Positions 22,615 to 34,990 of a stretch of 64,000 bases of DNA are shown in pieces (position 1 is the stretch's first letter; the number at the start of each line of letters is the position of its first letter). Below the pieces are notes generated by a model that worked only from the letters and a program-made list of their open reading frames with translations, ran no database searches and was not told where the DNA came from. Position numbers and translations under genes: made by a program. The stretch comes from Mortierella alpina (taxonomy: Eukaryota; Mortierellomycota; Mortierellomycetes; Mortierellales; Mortierellaceae), in contig JANATF010000002.1 in NCBI GenBank assembly GCA_029449245.1, positions 3,224,001-3,288,000 on the forward strand, written 5' to 3'.

Positions 22615-23554
22615 GTTTGTCAAAAGTCTTGGGGTCGCGCTGTGTAATTGCTGCTCCTGATCAAGCCCAATTGGAAAAAAATGTTAAAATTAAAAAAGAG
22701 AGAAGGGTTGCGGGTGTGATATGTGTCCTTCCTCTCGTAAAATCCAGGCGTGAAAGGCAGGTACACACGCGTTTGGATCAAGTAAAGGAACAAGGATCTT
22801 AATGAAGGATGTCGTTCTAGTAGGCAATGGACTGATTACATTCAGGTTCGAATCAGCGAATAACGTAAAATAGGAAAAATGGAGGAAAGGTGTAGAAGTG
22901 AAAAAAAAGGGGGAGAAGGGGGAGAGAGGGAGATGGGTGGGAAGGTAAGTGGGACTAGACTGTAGCGTATACTCTTTCTCGTTTCGTTTTGTTTGTTCAT
23001 AAAAAAAGTTCCAGTACGCTCCAACGGAAGCAAGCGCAAGTGCCGTGCAGAAGCAAATGTGACGAAACACAAAAAAACTTGCGCGCAACGCGAAGAGAAA
23101 AAAATATTAGGTTCCCAAAAGCACGCTCACTGATTCTCTCTCTATCTCTCTCTCTGCTCGACGACGACGTGCCAGAAAACGTTGAAAAAGCCGTTTGCCT
23201 CGCACAGGAAACATCAAGATGGGAAGGGAGGAGGAGAAGGCCAGCAACCATGCCAGTGAAGGGATCATCGCCGTCGAGTGGATTCGCGATCGTTTTGACA
23301 CACGCATCACTTTCCTCAGTGTTGATCCGAATCACATATCACTGTTTATGGCCGCTCTTCTCCAGTAAACGATGATCCCCACCCGCGCACCATTTTAGAT
23401 ACCATTCCGCATCCACCTGCAGCCCCGATAATGTGACACCATTCGTTGACGCCGGTAAGGTCTGGACCGCAGCAGATAAAAGACGAACTCCAGCTCTTGA
23501 AGTTGTTTTTTTTGGGTTTGCACTGCCTAATTGCTAATGGGCAGATGGCATTAT
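22615..23554. other. intergenic region, leader of the anillin-like gene
   Basis: Promoter and 5' leader of the minus-strand anillin-like gene and the 3' flank of the RING/TRAF gene. Pyrimidine-rich on the minus strand (about 22860-23160). No supported gene. Confidence 0.5.
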
Positions 23555-25476
23555 CTACAGCTTTGTCTCTTGTCTTCCAAGACCATCTGCAAAATAAACA
23601 GGTTTTCATAGTTGATTAGTATGTCTGGTCAAGTACCATACAAGTCCACGCCATATGAAATGACATATTTTGCCTACCTGCGAATCGTGGCCGTAATGGC
23701 CCACTGGTACTTAGCGGTCGACCTCCGCCAGGAGCTGACCCTACTGGCCCTCCTGAACCTCCATTGCCTCCTGACTTGTTGTTCCCACCCGCAGGCGAGC
23801 CTGGTGGCGGTGGGCCTGGGGGTGGGTGATGGCGGTTCTGCTGCTCCAATAGAAGATAGTGCATCTGCATGCGCAGGCCATGACAAACCGCCCTCAAGCT
23901 CTGCACCTCCTCCTGCATCCGCATGCTCTCGGTCATGATGGCCATATTCTGCTTCAACTCCAACGATGCCAATCCAGCCGTCAGAGTCTCGATTTCCGAT
24001 TTGATGCGCTCGTTTTCAGAGATCAATAGCTCGTGGGCATCCACTGCTACCCCTCCACTATTCGATACCATCGATTCTGCTCCAAGGCTGTTGTTCCTGT
24101 TAATGATCCGCATTTCGTTCTCGTTATCGACAATGCCATCGCCAGCTAGTACCATGTCATACGAGTCGTTCCTGCTCAGCATCATGGGTTGGTGCTGCGA
24201 TCCTTGCTGTTGGTACATATTATCCATGTATCCGTACATGCCAATTGCACCCCCATAGGAACCGTTGCCTCCTCCATTAGCGGCCTGCTGTTGCTCCTGT
24301 TGCGTCATCAACTGTACGGATTCAGCAAGCTCGCCGACTTGGTCCCGTAATTGTTGCACTTGCGGTCTAATATCGTGAAACATGCCCCGCAGTTGCTTAT
24401 TTTCTTGTTCAAGCGACTCCATCTTTGTCTTTGAAATCTCCAGAAAGCCACGGATCGATTCATAAGGGCATTGGGGTATATGAGTCGCCTCTAGCTCGAG
24501 GCGGGGTCCTGTCCAAGGGCAACCAAACTCGGACAGTGAGCAGGGGATGATCTGTCGTGGACATTCCTTGATATGTTCCATATGGCGAAGTCGGGTCCTT
24601 GTCGTCTCGCAGTGTGGACAAGTGACGCTCTCGGCAGGACACGTCTTGTGGTGCTCCTAAAAAAATATTCATATTTTCCATGTTCGATGTGTAAGAACGC
24701 CGTATACAAGTGGCCAATGTCATCCCTGACGGGGTCATAACATATCTGTGTTTTTACCGAGAGTTGTGATTTCTGAACTTTGGTATTGCACATGAGGCAG
24801 TCGACACGCTTATAAGGGCAGCTCTCCATGTGCTCCGAGAGATCCTTCTTCAGTAGTTTCTTTCGACACTCCTCCACCCTGCAAAGCGTCCCGATGTAGA
24901 CGCAGTCGTCCTTGAGATGCTGACCAATTTGAATCCTTTGACATGTGTGGTTGCAGCCAAGAGCCTTGTGTGGACAGTAAACAGGCAGCTCGTCGCAGAT
25001 CCTCGATAGCGCGATGACTTCGTAAAGCGACGAAGGGTCAATCGTGGTGCGGCAGAGCGGACAGCCGCTACGGACCTCAAGTGCCTGCACGATACAGCCG
25101 CGGCAGAATGTGTGTCTAGCATGGTGCATATACTTTCACTATTAGCTTGAATCTCGTGCATAAGACGCCACATTGATTTAGTAGAATCGGCCATGTGCCA
25201 TGAGAGTCTCCGCGAGTCTCCAGTGTCCCCGGCATGACGCTGCATGCGTGCGACTGTAAGGAAGAAGGAAAGAGAGAATGAAAAGACAAGCGCACGTTAC
25301 CCGCATGGTGCGCTGACAGGCTCTGTAAAGTACTCGCAGCAGACCGAGCACTGGAGACTGGTCTGTGTTGGCTCGAGGTACTGCAGGCTGCGGGGGTCGT
25401 AAAGAGGTTCCTCGCCCACGTCCCTATCCTTCCGGTCGTGGTTGCTGGTGCTGTTCTTTAGGCCGTCGCTCGCCAT
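23555..25476 (-). CDS. RING plus TRAF-type zinc-finger E3 ubiquitin ligase, 514 aa
   Basis: Probable ubiquitin E3 ligase. Four exons: 25476-25301, 25115-24758, 24656-23678 and 23586-23555, totalling 1545 nt (515 codons). The C3HC4 RING finger spans the first junction: C43, C46, C58, H60, C63, C66, C77 and C80 (CSVCCEYF ... PCGHTFCRGC ... CPLC). TRAF-type fingers follow, for example YCPHKALGCNHTCQ, CPYKRVDCLMCNTKV, CPAESVTCPHCETT and PCSLSEFGCPWTG. A coiled coil (MESLEQENKQLRGMFHD...) comes next, then a Gln/Gly/Asn-rich region and a second helix. The C-terminus is Pro/Gly-rich. The last exon is only 32 nt (ending GLGRQETKL) and is supported by a TACTAATC branch point and TTTTGCAG acceptor. A TRAF/MATH domain is not present. 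Substrate unknown. Confidence 0.86.
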
Positions 25477-25681
25477 GGCTATGTGGATGTGTATGCGGAT
25501 GTGTCTGCGGATATGTATGGATGCGTGCGTTCAATGAAGCACACAGTTGACGATGAATGTGTAGGAAAGACGGAGACGAAAGTGATAAAAAAAAAAGAGT
25601 CAGAGCACTGGGGCCAAATCTTTTTGTGTCGAGATCTTTTTACAGCACTACACTGACAGGGCATATGCATATGCCACTTCT

Positions 25682-27284
25682 TTATGAGGATTTCCACGCT
25701 ACGTAGAACTGGGCCAGGGCCGCAACACCGCCAAACAGACCAACGCCCACATCGGGGAAGCTGCTCTTCTCCAAACTCCAGTGCACCGTCAGGGGCAAGT
25801 AGCCCGTGTTGATAACCGTGTTGATCACAATGCCCTTCTTCTCGGCCTTCAATGCCGCAAGCTCCTTCTTGTACTCGGTCTTGTCCACAGGCTCGCCCGT
25901 CTCCTTGGCCTTGGTGTCCGCTGCCTTGATCTGCGCCACAATCGCCTCGCGACGCGTCTTGTACAGGCGATATTCCTCTGCAAGGTGCACAAACTGTAGT
26001 ACCACATACGCAGCCCAGAATCGGCACGACCAGATCGCAATCTTGTTGGTCTTCTCCATCGAGATTGGGATCACCTCGTGTGCACCGAGCCAGTAGATGT
26101 GCTCGAGAGGGTAGTAGATCAAGTTGCAGATATTTTGAATGCGGTCAATCGTGAGAAGAAGAGGACTGGGCGAGGGTGTGTTGTCGACATACTGCATCCA
26201 CTGGATCAAAGGCAGCAGGCCTATAGTTACGAGAAGGGGTTTCGCTCATAAGATCAGAAGGCATCCTACGACAGTGCAAGTCGACAAACCACCTTCAAAG
26301 AACAAACGCGGAACTTGGGAACTCACCATAGTAACGGAGGAGAATACGAAAGTCCGAGATGGGTCCCGAAAGGTTCTTGATACGCTGGGCAGTGGATTCG
26401 CGACCACGCTTCAAAAAGTACCAGACAAAGATCTTGGAGATGTATTGCACCACCTGTATCATAAAGGCAAGTACGTCAACGAATGTCAGTCCATCTGGAG
26501 GGAAAGGATGTCGGGAAAATACGGTTGCCAGCAAGCAGGTGCCATTATAACTGCAAGCCAGCGACTAAAGTTCGGCCAAGATTTTGCCCGCATCTTGAAC
26601 GAGCCTCTCCACACCTTGAAGGTCAAATAACAAAGGTATTCTCCTCCTTCTCCTCTTCCTGTTCCACAATATGTAGTATAGAGATTGTCGATCCCAGCAT
26701 AGCGGTAGAACCTCTATGCAAACTCATGGGTCATACCCCACGGAAACATAAATCCAACTGCTGTAAAGACTCCCAGACCTATGATGCTGTGGATCCCAAC
26801 TCTACTTTTACCAAGCAGATTGTCTAGAACAAGCTCACTGTTGCTCAGTCATTCTGGCAAAACTGATCCAATGCATGTATGAGTTGCAGCAGTGCTGTTC
26901 CAGTGCAAAATGTGCGTCCAACTGGCATGATGCCATTGAAAGCTGGACAGGCGGAGTGTTGGTACCGGACTAATGCAAACCGCTGGCTGATCCTGAATTT
27001 CGGCAAGTCGAAAAAGAAAACTTCTCTCTTTCTTCTCTAAAGACCCGCCGTAAAGAGAAAAACAAAAAGTCCCCAAAGCTCTCGACGATGTAGTGTTCCC
27101 AAGGCCCTACCATAAGCGTCTTGTCTGTACCTCGGACCTGGCTCAGAAAGCGGACCGTGTGGTCCAGGGTCTTGTTCTGAGGAAACAGCTTGCCGAGGGC
27201 AAGGATCGAGGGGGTGTCCTTGCGGAGAACAGGCTTGTGGACGTCCTCGGCCGAGTCGATGTCTTGCTTGGATGCAGCGACCAT
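25682..27284 (-). CDS. PEX11: peroxisomal membrane biogenesis protein PEX11 family, 279 aa
   Basis: PEX11 proteins sit in the peroxisomal membrane and drive elongation and division. Three exons: 27284-27111, 26453-26327 and 26220-25682, summing to 840 nt (280 codons). The start is the ATG at 27284; the frame is open further upstream but reads as leader. Typical family segments are LDHTVRFLSQVRGTDKTLM, then VVQYISKIFVWYFLKRG across the first junction, RIKNLSGPISDFRILLRYYG, NLIYYPLEHIYWLG and a C-terminal hydrophobic segment (GVGLFGGVAALAQFYVAWK). A charged helical insert (KAADTKAKETGEPVDKTEYK) lies before the last segment. The first intron (26454-27110, 657 bp) is several times longer than most in this window. 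The length suits PEX11 or the PEX11C branch; the subtype is not resolved. Confidence 0.88.
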
Positions 27285-27621
27285 GGTTGTGGTTGAAGAG
27301 GACGGAGAGTGGGGTTTGTGCGGTGCGGGATGGGTGGAATGGAAATGGGATGCAGAAGAGAAGTGAAAAGTGGACGTCTTGAACTCCGGCCGAATCAAAT
27401 TGGGTTCCGACACGTGAGAATGGGCGATCGAAGCGCGTGAAGTGGCCCGGCAGTTGCGGCAGTAGCACAACGCAAAGGGCATCCGACGGATTCACTACAA
27501 CTGGGTGCCATGCCTAAACAATCGTCAACTTGCTTTTCGGACCCCAGCCGATCGAAAACTGATCTTCTTTTTAGTGTAGTATCTTTCTTTCGGGCTGTCT
27601 AGTATTCATTCTACGGAATCG

Positions 27622-27650
27622 GTCATAAAGTCATAAAGTCATAAAGTCAT
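27622..27650. repeat. (GTCATAAA) tandem repeat, ~3.6 copies
   Basis: Three perfect 8-bp GTCATAAA units and a partial fourth lie 35-63 bp 3' of the F-box/LRR stop codon, between it and the PEX11 5' end. Confidence 0.9.
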
Positions 27651-27684
27651 GAAAAATCGAGCAGGGGGTGTGAATCTAACGAGA

Positions 27685-30600
27685 CTAATGAGGATGATGG
27701 GAATGAAGCGTGGTAGTCGTAGTGGCCGACTGTGGTATAGAGGCGCCGAGTACGTTTAGGTTCGCATTCACGGCCGTGTGGCTCGGACCAGCCATGGTCG
27801 GTGCCGTCGCCGAATGACTAGCACCCGCGACGTGTGTCGTCGCGGCAATATTGTGCGACTGGATGGACACATTCATCGCCGCCAATTCAACCTTGTAGTC
27901 AATCAACCGCTTCTGAAGCTCCGGGCACAGCTCCACGAGTACGCGTTTGGTCGAGAACCGGTATAGCGTCGCCATATCCGTTACCAAAAGGCATTGCTTG
28001 ATCTCGAGCACTGCTAGATTAGGACACAACTGCATCAGTGCCCGGATGGACGCACTTGTCAGCATGGGGCAGCTATTGAGTGATATTCTATAAAGGGAGG
28101 TATACACAGAAAGGTATCAATGAATGTGCGAACAAGGCAGTGCAAGGTCAGTACCATTCAGCAAAAGGTAATGTGGCCTGCATACCGATGAAGGCCAGAG
28201 CGGGTCGACCGCGCAATCTCAATCACTGCATCATCTGTCATGGCACATCCTGCCAGTCCCAGAGTGTTGAGGTTACTGTTCTTTGCAATCTCGGCAATAC
28301 TCTTGCCCGTCACTCGGCCCGCAGCTGTGACCCGCCCAACATTGAGATGCCACAGGTCATGACAGTGCCTTGCCACTAAAATCAAGGACTCGTCCGAAAT
28401 GTTTGAACAGGCTCGCAGATCCAAATGCCTCATCCTTGGACAGTGCAGAGCTATCTGCGATATTCCCACGTCCGTTATCTTGGAGCAGCCAGGAACAAGG
28501 AGTTGCTGCAGCTGTGGGCAGTTCTCGGCCACAGAGAGGATAATCTTGTCCGTCAGTTTCTCACAGATATAGAACTCGATGATCTGAAGGTTATGGAACC
28601 ACGACGTCAAAGACAAGATGTCAGAGTCCTCAATCAGCTTGAGCTTGTGAAGCACAATCTTCTTGACCGCATGTGCCCGTTCGTGAAGGCGCCTCTGCAT
28701 AGCGGTCGGCGACATGATCGAGTCTTCTCCCAGGACGTGGAGGTAGTTCTCGATCGCGGTCGTAGTCGACATTCCCATAAGATCCTCCTGCTGTCCGTGG
28801 GCGCTGGGTCGTCCTTGCTTATGCTGTTGATCCTTTGTGACCATCGATGCAACAGTGGCAGGCAGCTGATCCGTCAGGAATGCTTGTTGAGACTGCTCCA
28901 TTCTCTTTTCAATTCCCAGACACTCGACCGTGTCCGTGCGTTTGAGCAAGTCGATGAGCATCTCCAGCTTCGTGGGGTTCTTGAGCCGAATCTCGCGCCA
29001 GAGGGTCTTTTGTGCGACCAGGTACCACTGTTTTGACACAAGCAAACAGCTGTAGATCTCGCGTTGAGAGAAGTCATCTGCAGGCGTAAAGTCGACCACA
29101 AACTGGAAAATCAGATGCAAGATTTCGGGCAACTGGATCGGTGACGGCCGCTTCTCAAGTTTGGCCAGAGGAGGCTGAAGGCTATTGCGGCCGGCCTTTG
29201 AGCGCGTCCTGTAAACGACCGGCTCTACACTGTCGCTTGTCTTGAGGTGGCGGGTGGCAAGGAGAAGCCCCTGCCGACGAAGGTAACGGAACCGACGTGC
29301 GCGCGACGACAGCCGCTTGCGTCCCTCTTCTTCCTGTCGGCGGCGATAATGTTCTAGCTCCGCGTCCGAAGTGAGCATCATTGAACTGTTGTTGTCATGT
29401 TCATAATAATCCTGCTCCATTGCCCCCGAGCCCTCATCGTGATCGTGTTCTTGGTCATAAATCGGGTCATTAAAGTCATTAGGGTCATTACTGTCGTTAA
29501 GGTCGTTATCTTTAAAGGTGCCATCCTCGTCCTCATTCTCGTCCACGTCCATATTGTGATCGTGTTCATTATCAAGACTCTCCGAGTCGTCTCCGCCCTC
29601 GCTATCCCCTTCGTCCTCTGGCTCATCTGCAATGTTGATGCCTGTCAGGTTAACAGCCGTTTCCTGGGATTTGGTCGAAAAAGCTGATCCTCGTCTAGAC
29701 GCTGATCCTGCTCCTGCTCCTGATCCTGATCCCCCACCACCCATTGCGACCGCCTTGAAGAAGCTGAGCCGACGCTTCGCCATGGCCTCCTGCTGAGCGG
29801 CGTATGGAGGAGTATATAAGCCATGGCCAGTGAAATGGTGGCGGTAGATTTGGCTGTTTAGATGGGCTAGAGCTTTATCTCCAGTACCGCCATTGCTGCT
29901 ACCACTGCAGCTACCACCAGTGCTGCTGATGATCGAGGATCTACGATGCACAAAATCGCTACTTTTGATACCACTGCAGCTCTCACTGCTGTCTGTGTAG
30001 CAAGAGTTGACGCTGACGCCTCCTACGCTGGAAGTTCGGCCAGGTCGACTGCTCCTGATGTGCCGGCCGCCAGTGCCGCCACTTGAACTTGCGATGGAGG
30101 ATGTGGTGACTGTGCTGTTGCTTCGTTTTTTGTGGCCGCGAGAGTCAGATGTTGGCTGACTTGAGCAAGGTGGCGGCGGGAGAGCATGCGAGTTCATTCT
30201 GTTGGTGGTGCCGCTTTTGAGGTTGGAAACCTTATTGCTGTCAACGTGGTGGTCCTCACAGCTGCACTCGCACTCCTCGCAAGATCCACTCTCATCTGTT
30301 TGAAGCTCCTCTATCTCTCGAGCGTTCCGGTATGCATTAGACGACCGAGGACCAGAGCTTGACGGCAAAAGAGACCTAGAGGCCACGGGCGCATCTGAAG
30401 GATGAACCCTGTTGTGGCGGCTATCGTGTAACTCGCCTCCGTTACTATTGCCAACAAAGACCTTGATGATTCGGCGTAAAAAAGACGAGGAAGATCCAGA
30501 AGCGTTGCCGTGATGGTGATGCGAGTGATCTCGTCCGTGGCGCGACGTGTTGCCCTGCGGCACATGCGTATTAGACTGGGCGGTCTCCCATTGACGATAC

Positions 30601-31181
30601 TGTCGACACCTATGCAAATGACCACTGGTGCTGCTCACAGATTCAGAGGACGATGCAGGGGGAGCAGGCGAGGTCTGCATAGAAAATCGACGTCGATGAC
30701 TGCGTGAAGGCGCTGGGACTACTTCTGAGGACGAGGATGCTGAGGAGATGGAAGGCGAATGTCTATGGCATCGTTGAAATGGGACGACAGTCGCGGTGGT
30801 TGATATGGTGTCAGTTCTGGATCTGGTTATCCTCCTGCTGGTACCTGAAGTGGTGCTGCTATTGCTGTCGTGGCCACCGGTATGTCTACCACCACTGCTA
30901 CTGTTGCGATCTTGGCCCCCTGTAGTAGCGAGCTTCATGGAAACATCAACGGCCGTCATCGCTCCAGCAGATGTGCGAGATTTGCTGCAGCAAGGGGCGG
31001 TGAGAGAGGTGCTGGATGTTATTTGGGAGGCAGCAGGGCGTCGATATCCTTCCAAAAGGGTGACTAGAAAGCGGAAAAGAGAACTGTAAGCCGTGGGCAG
31101 ATCAGATCGGCAAGCAGGACGCTGCACTGAAGCAGAGAAGGACAAGGAGGAGGAGGAGCAGAAGTACCGCAGCGCATGCAT
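27685..31181 (-). CDS. F-box and leucine-rich-repeat protein (SCF substrate receptor), ~1132 aa
   Basis: Probable substrate receptor of an SCF ubiquitin ligase. Exons 31181-28186 and 28087-27685 join in frame (GTATGC donor, TTATAG acceptor) for 3399 nt. The first ~650 residues are disordered: Ser/His/Arg-rich with Ser-Gly runs, a short Cys-rich CEECECSCED, and an acidic Asp/Glu/Asn tract. The F-box lies near residues 678-735 (LPEILHLIFQFV ... LLVSKQWYLVAQKTLWREI). AMN1/Grr1-type leucine-rich repeats follow at ~860-1060 (CPQLQQLLVPGCSKITDVGI, CPRMRHLDLRACSNISDESL), and the last repeats are in exon 2. ATG 31181 is the first in frame; ATG 30959 would remove 74 weakly protein-like residues and is a real alternative. 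The specific SCF target is unknown. Confidence 0.85.
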
Positions 31182-32430
31182 GAGGACCAAATGCCGGTAT
31201 CCAGTTCACCCTGGACCGGATGTGTGTGGAGGAAGGGTACGCGTGAACTGTAAACCGGTGCAGAAGAGGACATGAGCTGAACGCTTACATACTGTCGTGG
31301 TGGATGCGGGAAGACTGAAAAACTGAGCCTAGGTTAGGGCAACCCAGTTCGGAAAGGGTTAGTGGCCGCGGTGACGGAGTGTCTGCGGTGAGCGTTGTGC
31401 GCTGTGCGTAGGCAGCCAACGCTGTGACGCACGGAGGCGAGGATGACGAAGGACGGGGATAGGGAAGCAGGCCGTTGGACTCGAGCCAAGGAGAAGCAAG
31501 AAGGGGTAGAGGGAAGCAAGGGAAGCAAAGGGAAGCAAAGGGGAGAAGCAAAGGGGAGAAGCAGAGAGGGGGAAAGCAGAGGAGAACAGCAAGCAACAAA
31601 AAGTGGCGGGAAGGATAAAGGGTGAGCAGGCTTTTCTGTTATTGGCTGCAAGCTGGTGATCACGGCAGACCCATTCGTGTATGCAACATAGACCAGGGAA
31701 GTGGAGCACAAAAAGGCGGGAAGTGGGCGAGTGACCACACTCCACAAGAAATAGGCGAAACACAGCTAATGAGAAAACTGGCTCTTCTCTCGCACTTCTC
31801 TCTCGCGCGCGTTCTCTCTCTCTCGCTGCTAACAGAAGACACGCATCGTTTGAGCCTTGCAGCCAGCAGCCAGCAGCCAGCAGCTGGATCCAAGGGCCGA
31901 CATCGGACTGCCGCAATGGCACCAGCTTCAGGTTTGGATGCCGACCCGCATGTGCAAACATCCGTGACCAAAGGGGAATCTAAATAAACCAGGAGCCAGA
32001 TGCAACAGTCGTGTCTGCTGCCTCCAAGAGTCTCTCCATTCTCTCCTTCGCTCTGTATGTGTCCATGACATAGATGCTGTTTCCACCGGATGGAAGCGTT
32101 GGTGTCACAGCTGGTTCTGGTGCAGAATGATCCTGCAAGGGATGGAGAAAAAAGACGAAAGGCGTGTGCATTATGGAATCAAGACAGAAACGTGCACATA
32201 GAAAAAATATCCGATATCATTCAGAGCTCCCTTTTTTTTTTCTTTTTTTTTTTTTTTTGCTATATGTATAAAAAAAAGTCGTCCGCACGCGTAAGTATGA
32301 CCATAACCGTTGGTCAACTGTTGAGGTGGAAAGCAAAACAGCACGGAAATGACGACGTATAGTCGGCGATAAAGAGAACGGACGGGACCACATGCAAAAG
32401 TTTCTTTATGTAATAAGACTAAAGCAAACA
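31182..32430. other. intergenic region with purine-rich and AGCAGCC repeats
   Basis: Upstream flank of the F-box gene and 3' flank of MRS2. It includes a purine-rich degenerate GGAAGCAAAG/GGGAGAAGCA repeat (~31505-31570), an AGCCAGC tandem (~31860-31885) and long A/T runs at 32230-32260. A possible orphan exon at 31980-32132 is listed separately. Confidence 0.5.
31980..32132 (-). other. exon-like open segment of unknown affiliation
   Basis: A minus-strand frame of 50 codons follows a textbook acceptor (TCTCCATCCCTTGCAG) and ends in TAG. It contains GGNSIYVMDTYRAKERMERL and a short C-terminus, TTVASGSWFI. The composition looks coding, but no matching upstream exon or start was found in 32133-32430, and MRS2 has its own stop at 32431. 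It may be a terminal exon of an alternative MRS2 transcript, a remnant, or chance. Confidence 0.3.
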
Positions 32431-34548
32431 TTAGGTCGTTCCCTTCGCGAGTATCTTGAGCTTTCGAGAACAGAACAAAAACACCATCATGCTAATTCCA
32501 AGCGCTGTTGAGCCCACAATCGCAAACGCATGTGGGTTAGTCTCCAGGTAATTGTGCAAGTTCATACCATACAGACTGGCAATAATCGCACCACTGGACA
32601 TGCCGAGCGTCCCCATCGCAATCCTGAGCTCAAACAGCAGTAGCTGATTCCTATTGGCGCCCAAGATCACATTCACAATCTCTTCTGTCGACTGCATCTG
32701 CTGCTTGACGATTGACACCGTGTTTGCAATCTCCTCCACCTGCTTCAGGTACGACTCTAATAGCACTTCAATCTCCTCGTGTGAGTCCGTTGTCCTTGGG
32801 TGTCCCTGTTTCTTTTCTGTCAAGTACATATTGGCGAGGTCATCATCTATGATAGCGAACGAAAACAAAAATATGCCGCTGTTAGAAGGTAGTTGAGCTG
32901 TCTTGCTTACCTGGAGGTGTGCAAAAAGTCTACTTCATTTTTTTTTACCTTGATCCAAGACTTCCACAAAGACATCGCGGATCAAGAGCGTCTTGGATTC
33001 GAACTGAGAGAGCTTTTTTGAGTACTGCAGAAGCTCCTTCAGCTTGTTTTGGTCAATGCTCTCTTCCAGATGTGCAAGCAGATTGGTCACAAAGTGCACC
33101 AACACCTCCATTTCAGACTGCAGCGATGTTAATACAGATATAAAGATGGCTTCCAGTGCCCTAGTGCGTGTACAATCATGGAAGAAGGATTTGCCCATGC
33201 ACATGTTAGATAAGCTGTTGATTATGCCCATGTTTATCCAGAAACGATCCCTGATCAGGCAGCACTCCTGTACCTGAATTCAAAAGGCATTCCTCCTGCG
33301 GCACTTGTGCTCATCCTGAGTTTTTCCTCGAGGTCATAAATGAAGATGGACTGGTTGTAGCTGTCCGTGGATCCAAAGGAGTCAAAGAGCACGACTAGAT
33401 CGGCTTTGATCAAGGCACGGATGTGGCCCACGTTCACGAGAATAGCCTCAGGCCGCACCAAGATCACAGGCATTTGGTTGTTGAAGCTGCTGTCGATCTT
33501 GCGCAGGTCTCGAGCATGAAGACCGTGCTATGTTGTTGATTTTTGTGACACATCGTCCAAAGGATTACGGATTAGGTGGTGGCACGGACAAGGATACCTT
33601 TTTCAGTCTGATGTATCCATCATATCAACCCCTTACCTGCTGGCAGAGATCGCTCTTCAAAAATTCTCCTGCCGTGGTTTTGACATTTCCCCTGTGGTCG
33701 AATTCCGTGCATCGAAGCTTGATCTCGTTCTTGATAGTGTGGTGAGGCACGGCCGCCAAGGACCTCTGAAGACGTTTCGCAGGGTCATTGCCGGTGCCTG
33801 GTGCCGCCTGTAGAACTGATCTGGTGGGCATGGTCGCCAGCGAACGCGCTTCTGATGCAGCGGCGGCAGAGGGGGGGTATTGAAAGGGTCGCCGCCATGT
33901 CTGAAAGGCATGCACTCCTGTGACCGTTGCCTTGTTGCCAGTGTGGACGCTGTTGTTGCTGTTGATGCTGCTGAATGCACCTGAGGAGGTGGACGAAGTG
34001 TGGTATCGAGAGACCCGCGCGAGGAGAATGGGTCGAACAGATATGTGCTGAGAGTGCCGAGCTGCGTGCCATAGTGAGCGCCTGCAGACTGTCTGGGAGA
34101 TCAAAGCGGTGTTGCGGAAGTTGAAGTACGAATTTCCATTCTGGACCGAGCACGGAGCAGGCAGGAGGGCCTCAGCCCAGGGGACGATCCGACCGGGAGA
34201 TGATCCACCGCTGGCTCGCTTGGACTTTGCAGCGCTGCTTGTTCCGCCTGTGGCCACTGAAAACAGCCTCGTCCAGAGGACGGATGGCCCTGCGGCGGAG
34301 CGTGCGCCTACTGAAAAACATGCCGAAAATGCCGCACTTTTGCCTGAGCCTGCTGCTCCGCCGTGTGCCAAGGAGGAGGGTGAATGGAGGTTGGAGGGGA
34401 GCGCTCGAATCGGAATGGAATGTAGCAGACACTGCTGCAGCGTGTGTGTTGCCGGTGGTGGGAGGAGTGCCTCTGTGAGGGCAGATGGCGAGGTAAAACG
34501 CTGGGTCGAGAATGGGCGCTGCAGGTGGCAACGGAAGGCGCGTTGCAT
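32431..34548 (-). CDS. MRS2: mitochondrial inner-membrane Mg2+ channel, MRS2/CorA family, 597 aa
   Basis: CorA-type magnesium channel of the mitochondrial inner membrane. Four exons: 34548-33637, 33527-33274, 33160-32949 and 32846-32431, totalling 1794 nt (598 codons). The start at 34548 gives MQRAFRCHLQRPFSTQRF, an Arg-rich amphipathic presequence; the frame is open further 5' but has no better ATG. After ~280 poorly conserved residues the family core begins: IKLRCTEFDHRGN, LRKIDSSFNNQMPVILVRPE, AILVNVGHIRALI and RALEAIFISVLTSLQ. Long helices with YLKQVEEIANTVSIVKQQM follow. The GMN signature is in SLYGMNLHNYLE between the two C-terminal spans. The N-terminal extension is longer than usual for yeast Mrs2. 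The gene is divergent from BMS1, with 442 bp between start codons. Confidence 0.92.
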
Positions 34549-34990
34549 GTCTAGGGGTGGAATGAAAGCGTCGTCCCAGGCACTTGCAGGGGCGGGAGGC
34601 AGAGGATGAAGTGGAGCACGTGCTGCCGTGTAGGAAGGAGATGGCACCTACGCAAGCAAGAGGGCGTGGCAGGAGGAGTGCGACGAGGGAGAGGACAAAG
34701 AGGAGCAGGAGGAGGAATGTCGGTGGAGAGACAAGGCAGCAGGAGCAGGCAGGCAGGCAGGCAGGGCGGACTGGCGACAAGAATGCCATCAGGGCGTATG
34801 GCACATCGATATCGATATCGGGAAGCAGTCATCCATCGGGGTAAACAGCCAAGCCACGCCTTTTTTTTTTTTTTTTTTTTCCTCTTGCATTCAACCAGCC
34901 TTTTTTTATGCTGCAAAACAGCGCATAACAAACACAGGTCCATTGTTTGTCTTCCGCCCCATCCCATCCTCGCCTTCCAATCCCGTCACC
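34549..34990. promoter_or_regulatory. divergent MRS2-BMS1 promoter region
   Basis: A 442-bp region between divergent start codons. It contains a GGCA microsatellite (~34746-34764), an ATCGATATCGATATCG palindromic tract (~34805-34820) and a 20-base T run (34861-34880) that could exclude nucleosomes. No clear TATA box was seen for either gene. Confidence 0.55.

Noticed and set aside
22841-22865. GGTTCGAATC resembling a tRNA T-loop/B box.
   Set aside because: The flanking bases do not form a T stem, and no matching A box or acceptor stem is present.
26139-26630. 163-codon plus-strand frame across PEX11.
   Set aside because: It is antisense to PEX11 exons 2 and 3 and their introns, and those exons explain the sequence better.
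17094-27285. Possible functional cluster of TilS, anillin-like, RING/TRAF and PEX11 genes.
   Set aside because: Mixed strands and unrelated pathways; nothing indicates co-regulation beyond proximity.
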